From positions 62,001 through 126,000 of the forward strand of contig JADIYN010000007.1 in NCBI GenBank assembly GCA_016705335.1: a stretch of DNA of 64,000 nt, in the 5' to 3' direction. This DNA is from Draconibacterium sp. Lineage in GTDB: Bacteria > Bacteroidota > Bacteroidia > Bacteroidales > Prolixibacteraceae. The notes below the pieces were generated by a model. It saw only the letters and a program-made list of their open reading frames with translations. It searched no databases and had not been told where the DNA came from. The translations under genes were made by a program, and so were the position numbers. Positions 38,101-48,583 of this stretch are shown one piece after another (position 1 is the first letter of the stretch; every line of letters begins with the position of its first letter).

Positions 38101-41100
38101 ATGAGAAAATCATTTACTTGGTTCTTAAGTTTGATGGTCCTCCTTACCGCCTTTGCGACCTTAGGGTACGCTCAGGAAGAGCAGGAGACTGTTGAACTTT
38201 ACGCAGGAAAAACCTCCACTTGCTATGTGCAAGGGAACGATTACACAGTTAATATAGCTGTGCGGGATTTTATTAAACTCACAAAATTTGATTTAGGTCT
38301 GTCTTTTAATGACCTTGTTTACGATTTTGTGAATGTTACGAATGTAAATGCAAGCCTGGCTGCCTTAACTACTTCAGTAACTTCAGTTGCTAATGGGCCA
38401 GACGTGTTAAACCTTAAGTGGTCGGGCACTGCTGCTACAATTGGTGACAATGTTAAAACGAATGTTATTAAACTTCACTTTAAGTTAAAAGGGTTTCCGG
38501 CAAATACTGCTGTTTCATTCCCAACTGACTTGATGTGGACTAAAAAAGATTTTTGGTACACAACATCTGGAAGTGTTTACGATGCAGTAAATACAGTTAT
38601 TTCTAATGATGGTGAATTGAAAGTTAACGTTTCATTAACAGGAATTCAGACTGAGTTAACCACTGAAACTTGTGCGGGTGAAGATGTAACTGTTAAGGTT
38701 ACTGCACCAGCAGCTTCAATGTATTTATTTAACGAAGATCCTATTGTTGCTAATTGGGTTTGGACTTCATCTAATACGTTTTTGGCAAAAGCCGGAGAAA
38801 CTGTTTCAGTGCGTGTAAAAAGTGCTGATGGTTGCATGTCCTTAATGGATGAAGTAATGCTCCCTGAAACTCTTGATTCTGTAAAATTTACTGCTACAAC
38901 TCAAAACCCACTATGTTATTCTGAAAAGGGTTATGTTGTTATCAACGCAACTGGTGGAACTGCTCCTTATACTTATTGGATTTCTTTAAATTCCAATGGA
39001 TCTGGTGCTGAGAAGAAAACTAATTTCCAATTTTCGCAAGGACCTGGAACTTACTATGTAAGTGTTATGGATGCCAATGGTTGTACAGTTGTGGATCCAT
39101 GGAAAATGGTGACAATAACTGACACTAACACTCCAATAGTTATTACTGAAACGGTTACAGATGTTTTGTGCTATAGTGAAGCAACAGGTAGTGTTGCAGT
39201 AACTGTATCAGGGGGAGCTACTAAGGTTTCGATTGATGGTAATACCTGGATGGATTTGGTTGCTGGTGCTTATACTTTTGTTAACAAACCAGCAGGAACT
39301 TATACAGTTTGGGCAAAAAATGCAAATGATTGCACAGTTTCAAAGAAAAACATCGTTATTGCTCAACCAGCTGGTGCGATTACATTTAATATTAAAATTG
39401 ATGATACTTCTTGTGGTGGTGATGATGATGGTGTTATAACTGTAAGTAATGTTACAGGTGGAACAGCACCTTATTCATATTCTATCGATGGAACTGATTT
39501 TACTAATACAACAGGTATTTTTGAAGACCTTGAACCAACATACTATAGCTTATGGGTTCGTGATGCAAATGGATGTACTGTTCCTTATGTTAATCCAAAT
39601 GGTACAAAAAATACGATTGCTGTTCAGTCTCCTGATGACATTAGGTATATTGTAACAGTTACAAATCCACCATGTAATGATGACGACGCTTTAATTACTG
39701 TTTCCAATGTAACTGGCGGAACTGGTGCATACACTTATAGTTTCGATGGTGGCTCTACTTGGGGTAGCGTTAAAACAATGGATTGGGCTGTCCTTATGCT
39801 CCGGTAACTATATGGGTAGCCAATACAGGTGGTACCTGTCCTGTTGAATATGTTGTAGATACAGAAGATGTATCTAATCCAGATGCTTTGGATGTTGTTA
39901 CACTTGACCAACTTGCTCCAACTTGTATTGACGGAAATGATGGTAACATTACTTTGCACATTACCGGTGGAACTAAACCTTACTATTATTCTATCAATGG
40001 TAGTGCATGGAGAATGACAGAAAAGGAATACACCAATGTTAAAGTAAATGTTGGTACTCATAACATTATGGTTAAAGATGCTAATGATTGTGAGTGGGGT
40101 TCTGATATTGAAGAAGTTATTACTCTGGAAGAAAGTATAATTGAAGCTACTTCAGATACTCATATTGATTGTTTTGGAACGAAAACCGGTACAATTTCTG
40201 TTGATTATACTGATTGGGCGGAAGGTTTGAATGGTGACGTTCCTTTTAGGAGTGTTACTTATTGGGTACAAAACGAAGCTGGTCAAATGAGTTCATTTAC
40301 TCCTTCAAATCAAGGTGGAACTGCTACTTTGTTCAATGCTGGTATTTATGTAGTTTGGGTTGTTGATCAATATACCTGTGAATCAAATATGGATTCAGTT
40401 TGGGTAACTCAAAATGATGAATTGTTAATTGCCGATGTTACTTCTAATGGTGCCTCATGTTTTGAATCATTTGAAGGAGTTATTACTTTGTATGCTACAG
40501 GTGGAAATACACCTGATCTTGAGTATGCTGTAGTAAATAATGAAGGTGCTCTGGGAAATATAACTGATGATAAATGGTTACCTTTTGATACTTATAATGG
40601 ATTAGTTAAACCTGCTCTTAGCACTGTTAGTTTCCAGGTTGATGCTGGAACATATTGGTTGGCAGTAAGGGATGACAATTGCAGTGAACTTACTTATGGA
40701 CCGGTAGTGGTAGAAGGTTATACAGAATTGTTGGTCGATGAGGATGCAATAACATATACTGATCCTAAATGTTATGAAAGTAATGATGGTACAATCACTG
40801 TTCCAATGAGTGCAGTAACAGGTGGAGCTGGTTCATACAAGTTCACATTGTTAAAATATATGGGATCTGAAGGTGAAACACTGAAGGTGAAATCAGGTTC
40901 TGTAAGTGATTGGGTTGAAGTAGAAGGTAAAATTAAACAAGCAACAGGAATGTTTACAGGACTTGTTGCAGGTGTTTATACTGTATTGGTTGAAGATGCA
41001 GAAGATTGCCCATCATATACTACTGAAGAAATTGTATTGGAAGATCCTGATATGTTAACTTTTAAAACTGAAATTTATCATTTTAGTTGCGAAGGTTCAA

Positions 41101-44100
41101 ACAATGGAATTATTACTATTGATATTGATGGTGGAACGCCTGATTATAAGTATGCTGTTAACAATCCGAATGCTTGGGTTGCAATAGGTAAGGATTTAAC
41201 TACAAAAACATACATAGCTACTGAACCTGGAATGTTTATTCTTTGGGTAAAAGATGCCAATGGATGTATAACTGCACCTGATACTGTTTATATTCTGGAA
41301 CCTACTGCTCTTAGTGCAAATGTAACAGTTAACAATAATGTATCTTGTAATGGTGGAGCCGATGGTCAAATTACAGTTGTAGGTACTGGTGGTTGGGCAG
41401 GAATGACCAATTATGAATTTAAAGTAAACGCAGGTGCATGGACTAGTTCAACTGTATTGACAGGGTTGCCTGCTGGTACTCATACCTTATATATCAGGGA
41501 TGTAAATTCATATAGTCAACCATATCAGGATTTAGATTGTGAATACAGTGTTAAATTTACTTTAACACAACCTGGTAAAATTACTTATGATGTTGTTATT
41601 GCTGATGTAAAATGTAAAGATGGAGATGATGGTACTTTAACTGTAAATGTTCAAAGTGGTGGAACTCCATGGGATTTGGAAGGAACTTCCAATGATGGTT
41701 ATAATGTAAAAATAACCGGTGATAACTATGATAGTGGTTGGGTAAGAACAGGTGCTGATTTTAGTAATACATTTACTGGATTGACACATTCACATTATAC
41801 AGTTTATATTAATGATTCGAGAAGTTGTGTATTGGATGCTACAGTTGGTGACAGCGAAACACCATATACTACAATTGAGTCTTGGGAAGTAGGAGAACCT
41901 GCAACTTACCTTACATTGAATCCAATGTGGTTAAAAGATGCAATGTGTTATGGTAGTAAAGATGGTGAAATTAAATTTGTAGCTGCTGGTGGTACTGCTC
42001 CTTACAAATACTATGCAGGTCTTTCAATTGAGCCTGATGGACATGTACTTGTACCTGAAGCTCCTGCTGCAAATTCTGATTTGTGGAAGAGTAAAGACAC
42101 TTTAAAAGTTGGTGCTGGTACATGGGTAGTTTGGGTTATTGATGCTAATGGTTGTGTTGTAGGTGGTGAGTATGAAAATGGCGTAGCTGTTAACAAATGG
42201 CGTGTTAAAGTGGAACAACCTGACCAAATTGTATGGGATTTCCATAAAATGGGTAATCCATTAATGGTACATTATTTAATGCCAAAATGTAATGGCGAAT
42301 GGAATGGAGAAATCCACCTGGTAAATATCAGTGGAGGTTCAGGTACTTATAATGCAACTGTAAAAGGTAAAAGTGCTGCTGGCGAAGATGTTAATTTGTC
42401 ATATTCTGATATTGAAATGGATGGTGGTTTATATAAATTACCTGGTGTACCTGCAAGTTCAGCGGATAGTTTGACTGTAACTGTTACTGACAGCAACGGT
42501 TGTACTTCAATGATGCGTAAGATAATGGTTAAACAACCTGATGTTCTTATGGTAACACTTGAAGAAAGTCCTGATAATTATTCATGCTTCGGTGCTGTTG
42601 AAGGATGGATTGAAGCAACAGCTACAGGTGGTAATGGAGATTATGAATATCAATTGTTAAAAAATGGTGTTGTACATACTCCATGGCAAAGTATTGCAAG
42701 TGCATTCTTGGTTCAAGTTGGAAATAAATTTACCGTAGAAGTAAGGGATGCAAAAGGTTGTACCGCATCTGATGAGTTGGATATGCCTACTCCTTCAAAA
42801 GTTGAATTCACTTATGATGATTTAACTTGTAATGGTGCTGAAAAACCAACTGTTAAAATTATTGCTTCTGGAACTCCAACTCGTGAATTCAAAGTGTTCT
42901 ACAAACAAATTGAAGACCAACCGGTGAATGCAGCATTTATAGAATACAATGGTTGGTTTGCTGAATCAATTACAATTAGTGATGTTTTTGATTATGATAA
43001 TGAAAACTATACTGACTTACATTATGCTGTTTATCTGGAAGATGATCACGGTTGTATGTCAGCTATTGATACCTTAACATTTGACCAGGTACAAACTCCA
43101 CTTACAGTGAGTATCGTTAACGAGAACATGACAGCATGTAGTGACGACGTTAAAGTTACTTCAATTTTGGGTGGTGTTGCACCTTACGTTGTAATGGTTA
43201 ATGACAGTGTCATTATGATGAATGAAACTTATACCATGGCAAGAGGCATGAATGTCGTTAAAGTTATGGATGCTCATATGTGTACGTTTGAAGAAATGAT
43301 TGATGTTGTTGGCATGTATGTGACACGTGATACAATCGTTGAAACATATATTGGAGAGGAAGTTCAATTCATTGATGCTGAAGCTGGTGTTGATTCAATG
43401 TTGGTTATGGGTAGCTATAGCTGGGTATATATGAATGGCGATTGTGAAAGGACTTTAAATGTAGAAGTTGTAGAAGTTCCTAGACCATACACAATTTCTG
43501 AAGTTCAGGGTGAAGGTGATTCATCTCCAATTGAAGGTAAAATAGCTAAGATAACTGGTACAGTAACTGGTATTGCTCCAGGTGAAGGTTTCTTTGTACA
43601 GGATGCTAATGCTGCAAATAGCGCAATTTGGGTAGAACACAGCGGAGTTAATGACTTAGGAATTGCCGTAGGTGATGGAGTTTCTGTAGTTGGAGAAGTT
43701 TCTGAGATTGCTTCAGTTACAAGTATTGTTGCAACCGAAGTTATGGATGCTGAAGGAACAGTTGCAATTACTGCAATGGAAGTTAATCCAGGTATGGCTG
43801 AAGCTGAAATGTACGAAAGTGTATTGGTAGAAGTACCTGGTGCTCGTGCTTCAGCAGCTGATGCTGGTACTGGCGAATGGAGTATATATATTATGAAAGT
43901 GCAGATAACATTATTGTTAATGACTGGTTATATACTTCAACACCTGTAGAAGGAGACTTCTATAATGTTACTGGTATTGTTAATGGAAGGCTTGATGCTT
44001 TCAAATTAGAACCTAGAATGGAAAGTGATGTTGTTAATGTAACTACAACTAAAACTAAACCTGAATTAGCTAATGCTTTCAAGGTTTATCCTAATCCATT

Positions 44101-44296
44101 TAATGATAAAATTTCAATTGACAATAGCGAAAAATTAACAAGGATTGTTGTTAGCAACATTGCTGGTCAAAGAGTTATTGACATTGAAAATCCAACTCGT
44201 GAAATCCGTACTGCTAATCTGGTAAGCGGCATTTACGTAATCAGTCTTTATACTGAAAACGGAATTGCTAAAACAGAAAGGATGATTAAGAGGTAA
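38101..44296 (+). CDS. Giant SprB-repeat surface protein with cohesin-like head and type IX sorting domain, broken by two indels
   Basis: Three overlapping frames form one secreted protein of about 2,065 residues. In order: signal peptide (1-24), a beta-sandwich resembling a cohesin domain (about 30-175, VNIAVRDFIKLTKFDLGLSF), about 16 SprB repeats of 80-110 residues each built around a Cys and DG-I-V---GGT-PY-Y with a closing DANGC, an OB-like domain like that of secreted ExeM-type nucleases (ISEVQGEGDSSPIEGKIAKITGTVTG), and a type A sorting domain (VYPNPFNDKISI ... GIYVISLYTENG). A missing T at 39783-39784 and a shift in the TA-rich run near 43885-43894 break the frame. SprB-type proteins are surface adhesins of gliding bacteria. 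Confidence 0.85.
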
Positions 44297-44313
44297 TACC
44301 GAATTGATTGATT

Positions 44314-44346
44314 AAAAGGGAAGCTTTAAGCTTCCCTTTTTTTTTG
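44314..44346 (+). terminator. Terminator of the adhesin gene
   Basis: AAAAGGGAAGCTT and AAGCTTCCCTTTT are exactly complementary and lead into a run of nine T, 18 bp after the stop. Confidence 0.9.
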
Positions 44347-44494
44347 CAAAATATTTTAAATATTGATTCATTAATTTTTTGTTATTCTACGCATATTAAA
44401 ATTGGTTGTTCATTATCTTTGATTTTATATTTCTAATAATACGGATAGAATTTAATAGTTTGAATATTCAAAACATTTGTTTTTTTAAGACATA

Positions 44495-44510
44495 GTGGTC
44501 AAAAATAGCA
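44495..44510 (+). repeat. Left terminal inverted repeat of the IS
   Basis: GTGGTCAAAAATAGCA matches the reverse complement of 45741-45756 at all 16 positions. Confidence 0.85.
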
Positions 44511-44630
44511 TCTAAAATCATTTGTAGAGGTTGATTTTATTGGTGTTTTAGAAGATTACATTGGAAGTTGTTTCAATGTAATCTTTTTATTTTGTGAAAA
44601 AAGTGAAAAAAATGCCCGATTTGTGGTTCT

Positions 44631-45569
44631 GTGAAAACGCAAAAGAAGGGAAAGCAAAGTGGGAAACAACGTTATCAATGTCAGGAATGTTTTGGTTATT
44701 TTTCTTTTCGAAACAAGGGTGCAAGTTTAAATAATCAGTTTGTATGGTTCAAGAAATGGGTGATGGAAAGACAGGTTTACCCGACACTGGTTAGAGACAG
44801 CAAGAATAGCCAAAGCAGCCTGCAACGACTTTTCAGACAGTATCTTCAGTCAGCTCCGGCAGTAAAGATAAAGAGCAAATCACGTGTACATTTACTTATT
44901 GACGGGACCTACTTTTCCAATGGATTGTGCCTGATTTTGTATTACGACCATGATATCCGGTATGTTCAGTTATACAGGGAGACGAACAAGGAAAAAATGA
45001 GAGATATCAAGGAAGACCTACAAAATCTGAAAGTTTTGGGAGTGGACATTTACAGTGTAACCTGCGATGGACACAAGTCAATATTGAGTGCAGTAACCAA
45101 GGTTTATCCAGAGGCCATTATTCAGCGATGTCTGGTACATATTAAACGCCAGGTTAAGAACTACCTGAGTGAACATCCGAAACATCCGGTTAGTCAGGAA
45201 CTGTTACGATTGTCCAAAGAAATTACGAGGATTGAAACCATAGAACAATCCAATCAATGGTTGTTGGGTTTTAAACGATGGTATGATGAAAACCAGGCAT
45301 ATATCAACGAAAAATCAATCAATCAGGAAACGGGTTGGGATTGGTTCACCCATAAAAATCTACACCTGGCAACATCTCTGATAATCAATGCTATCCCGAA
45401 TATGTTTCATTACCTGGATGACCCTGCAATACCCAATACAACAAATAGGCTCGAAAGCTATTTTACACACTTAAAAGAAAAGCTTACCCTGCACCGGGGA
45501 TTAAGATTACCTTCCAGAAAGAACTTCATTAAGTGGTACCTGTATTTTAAAAATCAAAATTCAAAATAG
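44631..45569 (+). CDS. IS256-type transposase with N-terminal zinc ribbon
   Basis: The frame beginning at GTG 44631 encodes 312 residues. In the same frame just upstream, CPICG (44613-44627) pairs with CQEC (residues 17-20) to form a zinc ribbon, so the true protein starts earlier. A GTG at 44594 would read straight in if one A were removed from the A7 run at 44606-44612. The DDE catalytic set is visible: Asp91 (LLIDGTYF), Asp146 (TCDGHKS) and Glu275 (NRLESYFTHLKEKL), with the CLVH-KR motif of mutator-like enzymes. The A7 run may be an error or a slippage site. The enzyme is otherwise complete. Confidence 0.85.
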   Translation: MKTQKKGKQSGKQRYQCQECFGYFSFRNKGASLNNQFVWFKKWVMERQVYPTLVRDSKNSQSSLQRLFRQYLQSAPAVKIKSKSRVHLLIDGTYFSNGLCLILYYDHDIRYVQLYRETNKEKMRDIKEDLQNLKVLGVDIYSVTCDGHKSILSAVTKVYPEAIIQRCLVHIKRQVKNYLSEHPKHPVSQELLRLSKEITRIETIEQSNQWLLGFKRWYDENQAYINEKSINQETGWDWFTHKNLHLATSLIINAIPNMFHYLDDPAIPNTTNRLESYFTHLKEKLTLHRGLRLPSRKNFIKWYLYFKNQNSK

Positions 45570-45594
45570 GTTTTTTTAAGCCATATCAGAGTAC

Positions 45595-45639
45595 CGATAA
45601 TAGAAAAAGGATGGCTCATCACCACCCTTTCTATTATCG
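45595..45639. repeat. 12-bp hairpin near the right end of the IS
   Basis: CGATAATAGAAA (45595-45606) and TTTCTATTATCG (45628-45639) pair exactly, with a further short GG/CC-rich pairing inside. It lies 25 bp after the transposase stop and could end transcription or block read-through into the element. Confidence 0.6.
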
Positions 45640-45740
45640 TTTACTCATCAAACCTATTGCTGATTGGTTGCTCCTCAGCAGAGCCAATTTCCTCTTCAGT
45701 CTGATGTCCTAATTTAACAATTATTTCTCCTTCAAAAAAG

Positions 45741-45756
45741 TGCTATTTTTGACCAC
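45741..45756 (-). repeat. Right terminal inverted repeat of the IS
   Basis: TGCTATTTTTGACCAC is the exact complement of the left end at 44495-44510. Confidence 0.85.
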
Positions 45757-46063
45757 ATTGCCTTTTTTAATGGAGATTGAAGTGTAAATAATAATGGAAA
45801 TTGGTTTTTTATAAAAACACTTTGAGTGAGTATTCCAGATAATAACAATCAAGCATCAGGATTATCTTTGTTAGGTAGGTAGTAAGGAAGGTTTCTTTTG
45901 TTAAAATTAGCGTTGTTATATGAATGCTGTATATTGATTATACATAATCAGACTGAGATATTCTTCATTTAGTCATAATACTAATTAGAATTACATAAAT
46001 ATAAATGTATATTTCTAATTTTGATTTCAAAACCAAAAAGATTTGTGAAGTTTATGAAATGTA
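45757..46063. other. Gene-free region between the IS and the two-component system
   Basis: These 307 A/T-rich bases contain no supported gene, promoter or terminator that I can recognise. Confidence 0.4.
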
Positions 46064-46784
46064 TTATTCAACAATAAAATGTTTTATTCGTGTCATGAAA
46101 TTTTGTCGGTAACTATTACCAATTGGAAGCTTTATATTGTTGATTTTTAACATATTTCCTTCAATAGATTCTATCTTATCCAACGATATAATGTATGATT
46201 TGTGAATTCTGTGAAAAAGTGTTTCAGGGAGTAGATTCTCAATTTTCTTCATGGAAAGGTTTGTCACCAACTTTTTATCATTTAAATAGATTTTTATATA
46301 ATCGCCTAATCCTTCAATATAAATTATACTTGAGATATTTACTTTTATGGATTTCTTATCTGATTTTATAAAAACGAAATCGTTTGGTTTTTCACTTAAA
46401 TCATTATTCCCAGCTGTTTTTTTCAAAATGTACATTTCTTCGGCCCGAAAATAGGCTTTACAAAATCTTTCAAATGAAAATGGTTTTTTCAGGTAGTCAA
46501 TAATATTTAGTTCATAACCATCCATTGCAAATTCAGAATAGGCAGTTGTAAAAAATAACCAGGGGCGGATTTTTTAAGTTTTTTAAAAACTCAATTCCGG
46601 TAAGTTTAGGCATGTTTATATCCAGAAATATTAAATCTACTGTTTGGGTTTGTAAAGTTTGATGTGCACAAATCGCATCTTCACATTCTCCTACTATGTT
46701 TAGAGTTTGTATTTTTTTCGCATATTCCCTTATTACATTTCGTGCCAAGGGTTCATCATCGATTATTATTCCTTTTATTTCCAT
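46064..46784 (-). CDS. LytTR-family response regulator, frame broken
   Basis: Frames 46533-46805 and 46064-46525 form one regulator of about 240 residues if one base is removed from the six-A run at 46550-46555 (giving LVIFTTAYSEFAMDGYELNIIDYLKKPFSF). The receiver domain has IIDDEPLA and the phospho-acceptor LIFLDINMP. The C-terminal LytTR DNA-binding domain has IYIEGLGDYIKIYL and FHRIHKSYIISLDKIESIEGN. The start is taken at 46784 (MEIKG), overlapping the histidine kinase gene by 29 bp. It should act as the partner of that kinase. Targets are unknown; LytTR proteins often control surface or peptidoglycan genes, and the adhesin lies nearby across the IS. Confidence 0.88.
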
Positions 46785-47838
46785 TTTCAATGAGTTTAAG
46801 TTCAAGAGATACTCTGTGAATATTGTCTTTTTTAAGAATAGTCAATTTAAAATCATTTGGCTGGTATAATAACTTTAATCTCTTTTTAACATTGTTTAAA
46901 CCAATCCCGGAATTGGTTTGTTTTTGCATAAATATCTCTTCATAATTATTTTCAATTTCGAAAATAATTTTATCTGTATCAACAAAATTAAATGTAATAT
47001 GTATATAATCCGAATTTTCAGTACCTGGTAACCCATGTTTAAAAGCATTATCAATAAATGGTTCAAATAATAATGGTGCAATTTTCGCAGAAGGAATTTT
47101 TCCCACTATATTATATTTTATTTTCGTTTGATCAGATGTTCGAATTCTTTGCAATTCAATAAAATTATTTACAAATTCAAGTTCCTTCTCTATCAATATA
47201 TAATTCTCTTTTGAATCGTATATTATATGTCGCATCAAATCAGAAAGTTTCAAAATCAATTCAGGTACTTTATTTGAATTTATCAAAGCCAACGAATATA
47301 TATTATTTAATGAATTGAAAAGAAAATGTGGATTTAACTGACCCTTTAGAGTTTTTAATTCAGCCTCAAGTTTCTGTTGTTCAATTTTAACAAGTTTCAA
47401 ATTGATATCCTGCATTGATATCCAATCTTTTATCAATTTTAGAAAAGAAGTTATGCCAACATATAATAGCGTTGAAAAAAAATAAGCTGAGTGGAGATTT
47501 AGGTTAAAATGGGTAAATCCATCGATTCCAAACATGTTTCGCAATGGATATATAAAAAGTAGTTGTATGGTAACACTGATAGCTGTGATTAAAACGATAA
47601 GCCAAAAAATATAAAAAATGTAAATTTTTTGTTTTAGGAATTTTGGAATAAGCAAGTACAAATTAATATAAACAGCTATTGCGAAAAACACATTTGTAAT
47701 AATAGATTTTTCAACAAGGTTAAAGTTAATTTCCTCATCATAAAAGTAGAAAATCAAGGTTAACAATGTGATACTGGCAAACCAGAAAATAACATGTCCA
47801 ATTAATTTAAACCGATAATATAGCCTGCTCTTCGTCAT
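46756..47838 (-). CDS. LytS-type sensor histidine kinase
   Basis: The 360-residue kinase has four hydrophobic segments in the first 135 residues, a coiled linker (KLVKIEQQKLEAELKTLKG), the His_kinase (PF06580) motif LNPHFLFNSLNNIYSL with His171, and an ATPase part with EPFIDNAFKHG and SGIGLNNVKKRLKLLY. No extracellular sensory domain is visible, so the signal is probably sensed in or near the membrane. It overlaps the regulator gene downstream and abuts the glycosyltransferase upstream (adjacent at 47838/47839), so all may be one transcript. Confidence 0.9.
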   Translation of the reverse strand: MTKSRLYYRFKLIGHVIFWFASITLLTLIFYFYDEEINFNLVEKSIITNVFFAIAVYINLYLLIPKFLKQKIYIFYIFWLIVLITAISVTIQLLFIYPLRNMFGIDGFTHFNLNLHSAYFFSTLLYVGITSFLKLIKDWISMQDINLKLVKIEQQKLEAELKTLKGQLNPHFLFNSLNNIYSLALINSNKVPELILKLSDLMRHIIYDSKENYILIEKELEFVNNFIELQRIRTSDQTKIKYNIVGKIPSAKIAPLLFEPFIDNAFKHGLPGTENSDYIHITFNFVDTDKIIFEIENNYEEIFMQKQTNSGIGLNNVKKRLKLLYQPNDFKLTILKKDNIHRVSLELKLIENGNKRNNNR

Positions 47839-48549
47839 TTAGATCCGGTCACGTTTATAAAAGATTTTATTGAAATAGTAAAGCAAAGGTTTTGAATATT
47901 TTAAATGTTTCCAGGGGCGGCTTGAATGCGGTAAATGAACAACTTCAAGCCCTTTTGCCAGATAATTATTGAAACCCATTTTCTTTGATTGGCGACTAAT
48001 GTAGACATCAAACCAATCCTTATTTTGAGAAAGTATTTGAAAATCAAATTTCTGAAGAAACTCAACTGAAATTAATGTACAGCAAAAACTCAGACTGTGC
48101 GAAGTGTTTAAAATGTCATCATTCTTAACTTTTTCAAAAGTATATGGAAAATTATACTGCCCTGATTCATCCACTGTAATTGCTCCAATTAAACCGGGTT
48201 TTGGTTTGGTATGCTGAATTTCTAACAGCCCGCTCAATGTATCAGGTTTTATTAATACATCCGATTCAATAATTATTAAAGGACAATTATTTTCAATTGC
48301 TATTTTTTGAGCAATTTCCAAAACCAATTTATAATTAGGAGATGGGTTGTTTGTAATTTCCTCCAGGTTGATTAGTTGGAAATTGTGTTCTTCTTTTGAT
48401 TTTTCGAGAAACTCTTTAGTCTCAGGCAGACTAAAATCGTTAAAAACATAATATCCGAAATCACCATATGCTTCTGAAATTGCTTTAATTGTTCGACTGG
48501 TTGTGTGTAACGAATCTTTTACAGGCGTTATAATTATTGCTTTTGGCAT
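47839..48549 (-). CDS. Glycosyltransferase family 2-like protein
   Basis: The start at 48549 (MPKAIIITPVKDSLHTTSRTIKAI) gives about 236 residues; the upstream extension to 48612 overlaps the SDR gene and looks unlike a GT2 start. A GT-A nucleotide-binding region (IIITPVKDS) and an acidic site IIIESDVLI, in the place of a DxD, are followed by a C-terminal HLPHSSRPWKHLKYSKPLLYYF. Acceptor and donor are unknown. It directly precedes the LytS-type kinase gene with no gap. Confidence 0.75.
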   Translation of the reverse strand: MPKAIIITPVKDSLHTTSRTIKAISEAYGDFGYYVFNDFSLPETKEFLEKSKEEHNFQLINLEEITNNPSPNYKLVLEIAQKIAIENNCPLIIIESDVLIKPDTLSGLLEIQHTKPKPGLIGAITVDESGQYNFPYTFEKVKNDDILNTSHSLSFCCTLISVEFLQKFDFQILSQNKDWFDVYISRQSKKMGFNNYLAKGLEVVHLPHSSRPWKHLKYSKPLLYYFNKIFYKRDRI

Positions 48550-48583
48550 TCTACTTTTTTTGTGAAGTACAAAACTATCAAAA

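Larger units (their letters stand above)
44495..45756 (+). mobile_element. Complete IS256-like insertion sequence (zinc-ribbon variant)
   Basis: The element is about 1,262 bp. Its ends are perfect 16-bp inverted repeats, GTGGTCAAAAATAGCA at 44495-44510 and its complement at 45741-45756. It carries one transposase gene and a strong hairpin near its right end. No flanking target duplication was recognised (left flank ends AAGACATA, right flank begins ATTGCCTT), so the outer boundary may be off by a few bases or the duplication has been lost. It lies between the adhesin terminator and the two-component system without interrupting a recognised gene. Confidence 0.85.

Noticed and set aside
38101..44296. 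SprB repeat array as a CRISPR or DNA tandem array
   Set aside because: The repetition is at protein level with divergent DNA; there is no constant repeat and spacer pattern.
44480..45584. Similar T-rich words TTTTTTTAAGACATA and TTTTTTTAAGCCATA before the IS and after the transposase stop
   Set aside because: The second copy is inside the element and not at its edge, so it is not a target duplication; T-rich chance similarity is likely.
44487..45764. Target site duplication of the IS
   Set aside because: The eight bases on each side (AAGACATA, ATTGCCTT) do not match and no shifted alternative gave a repeat.
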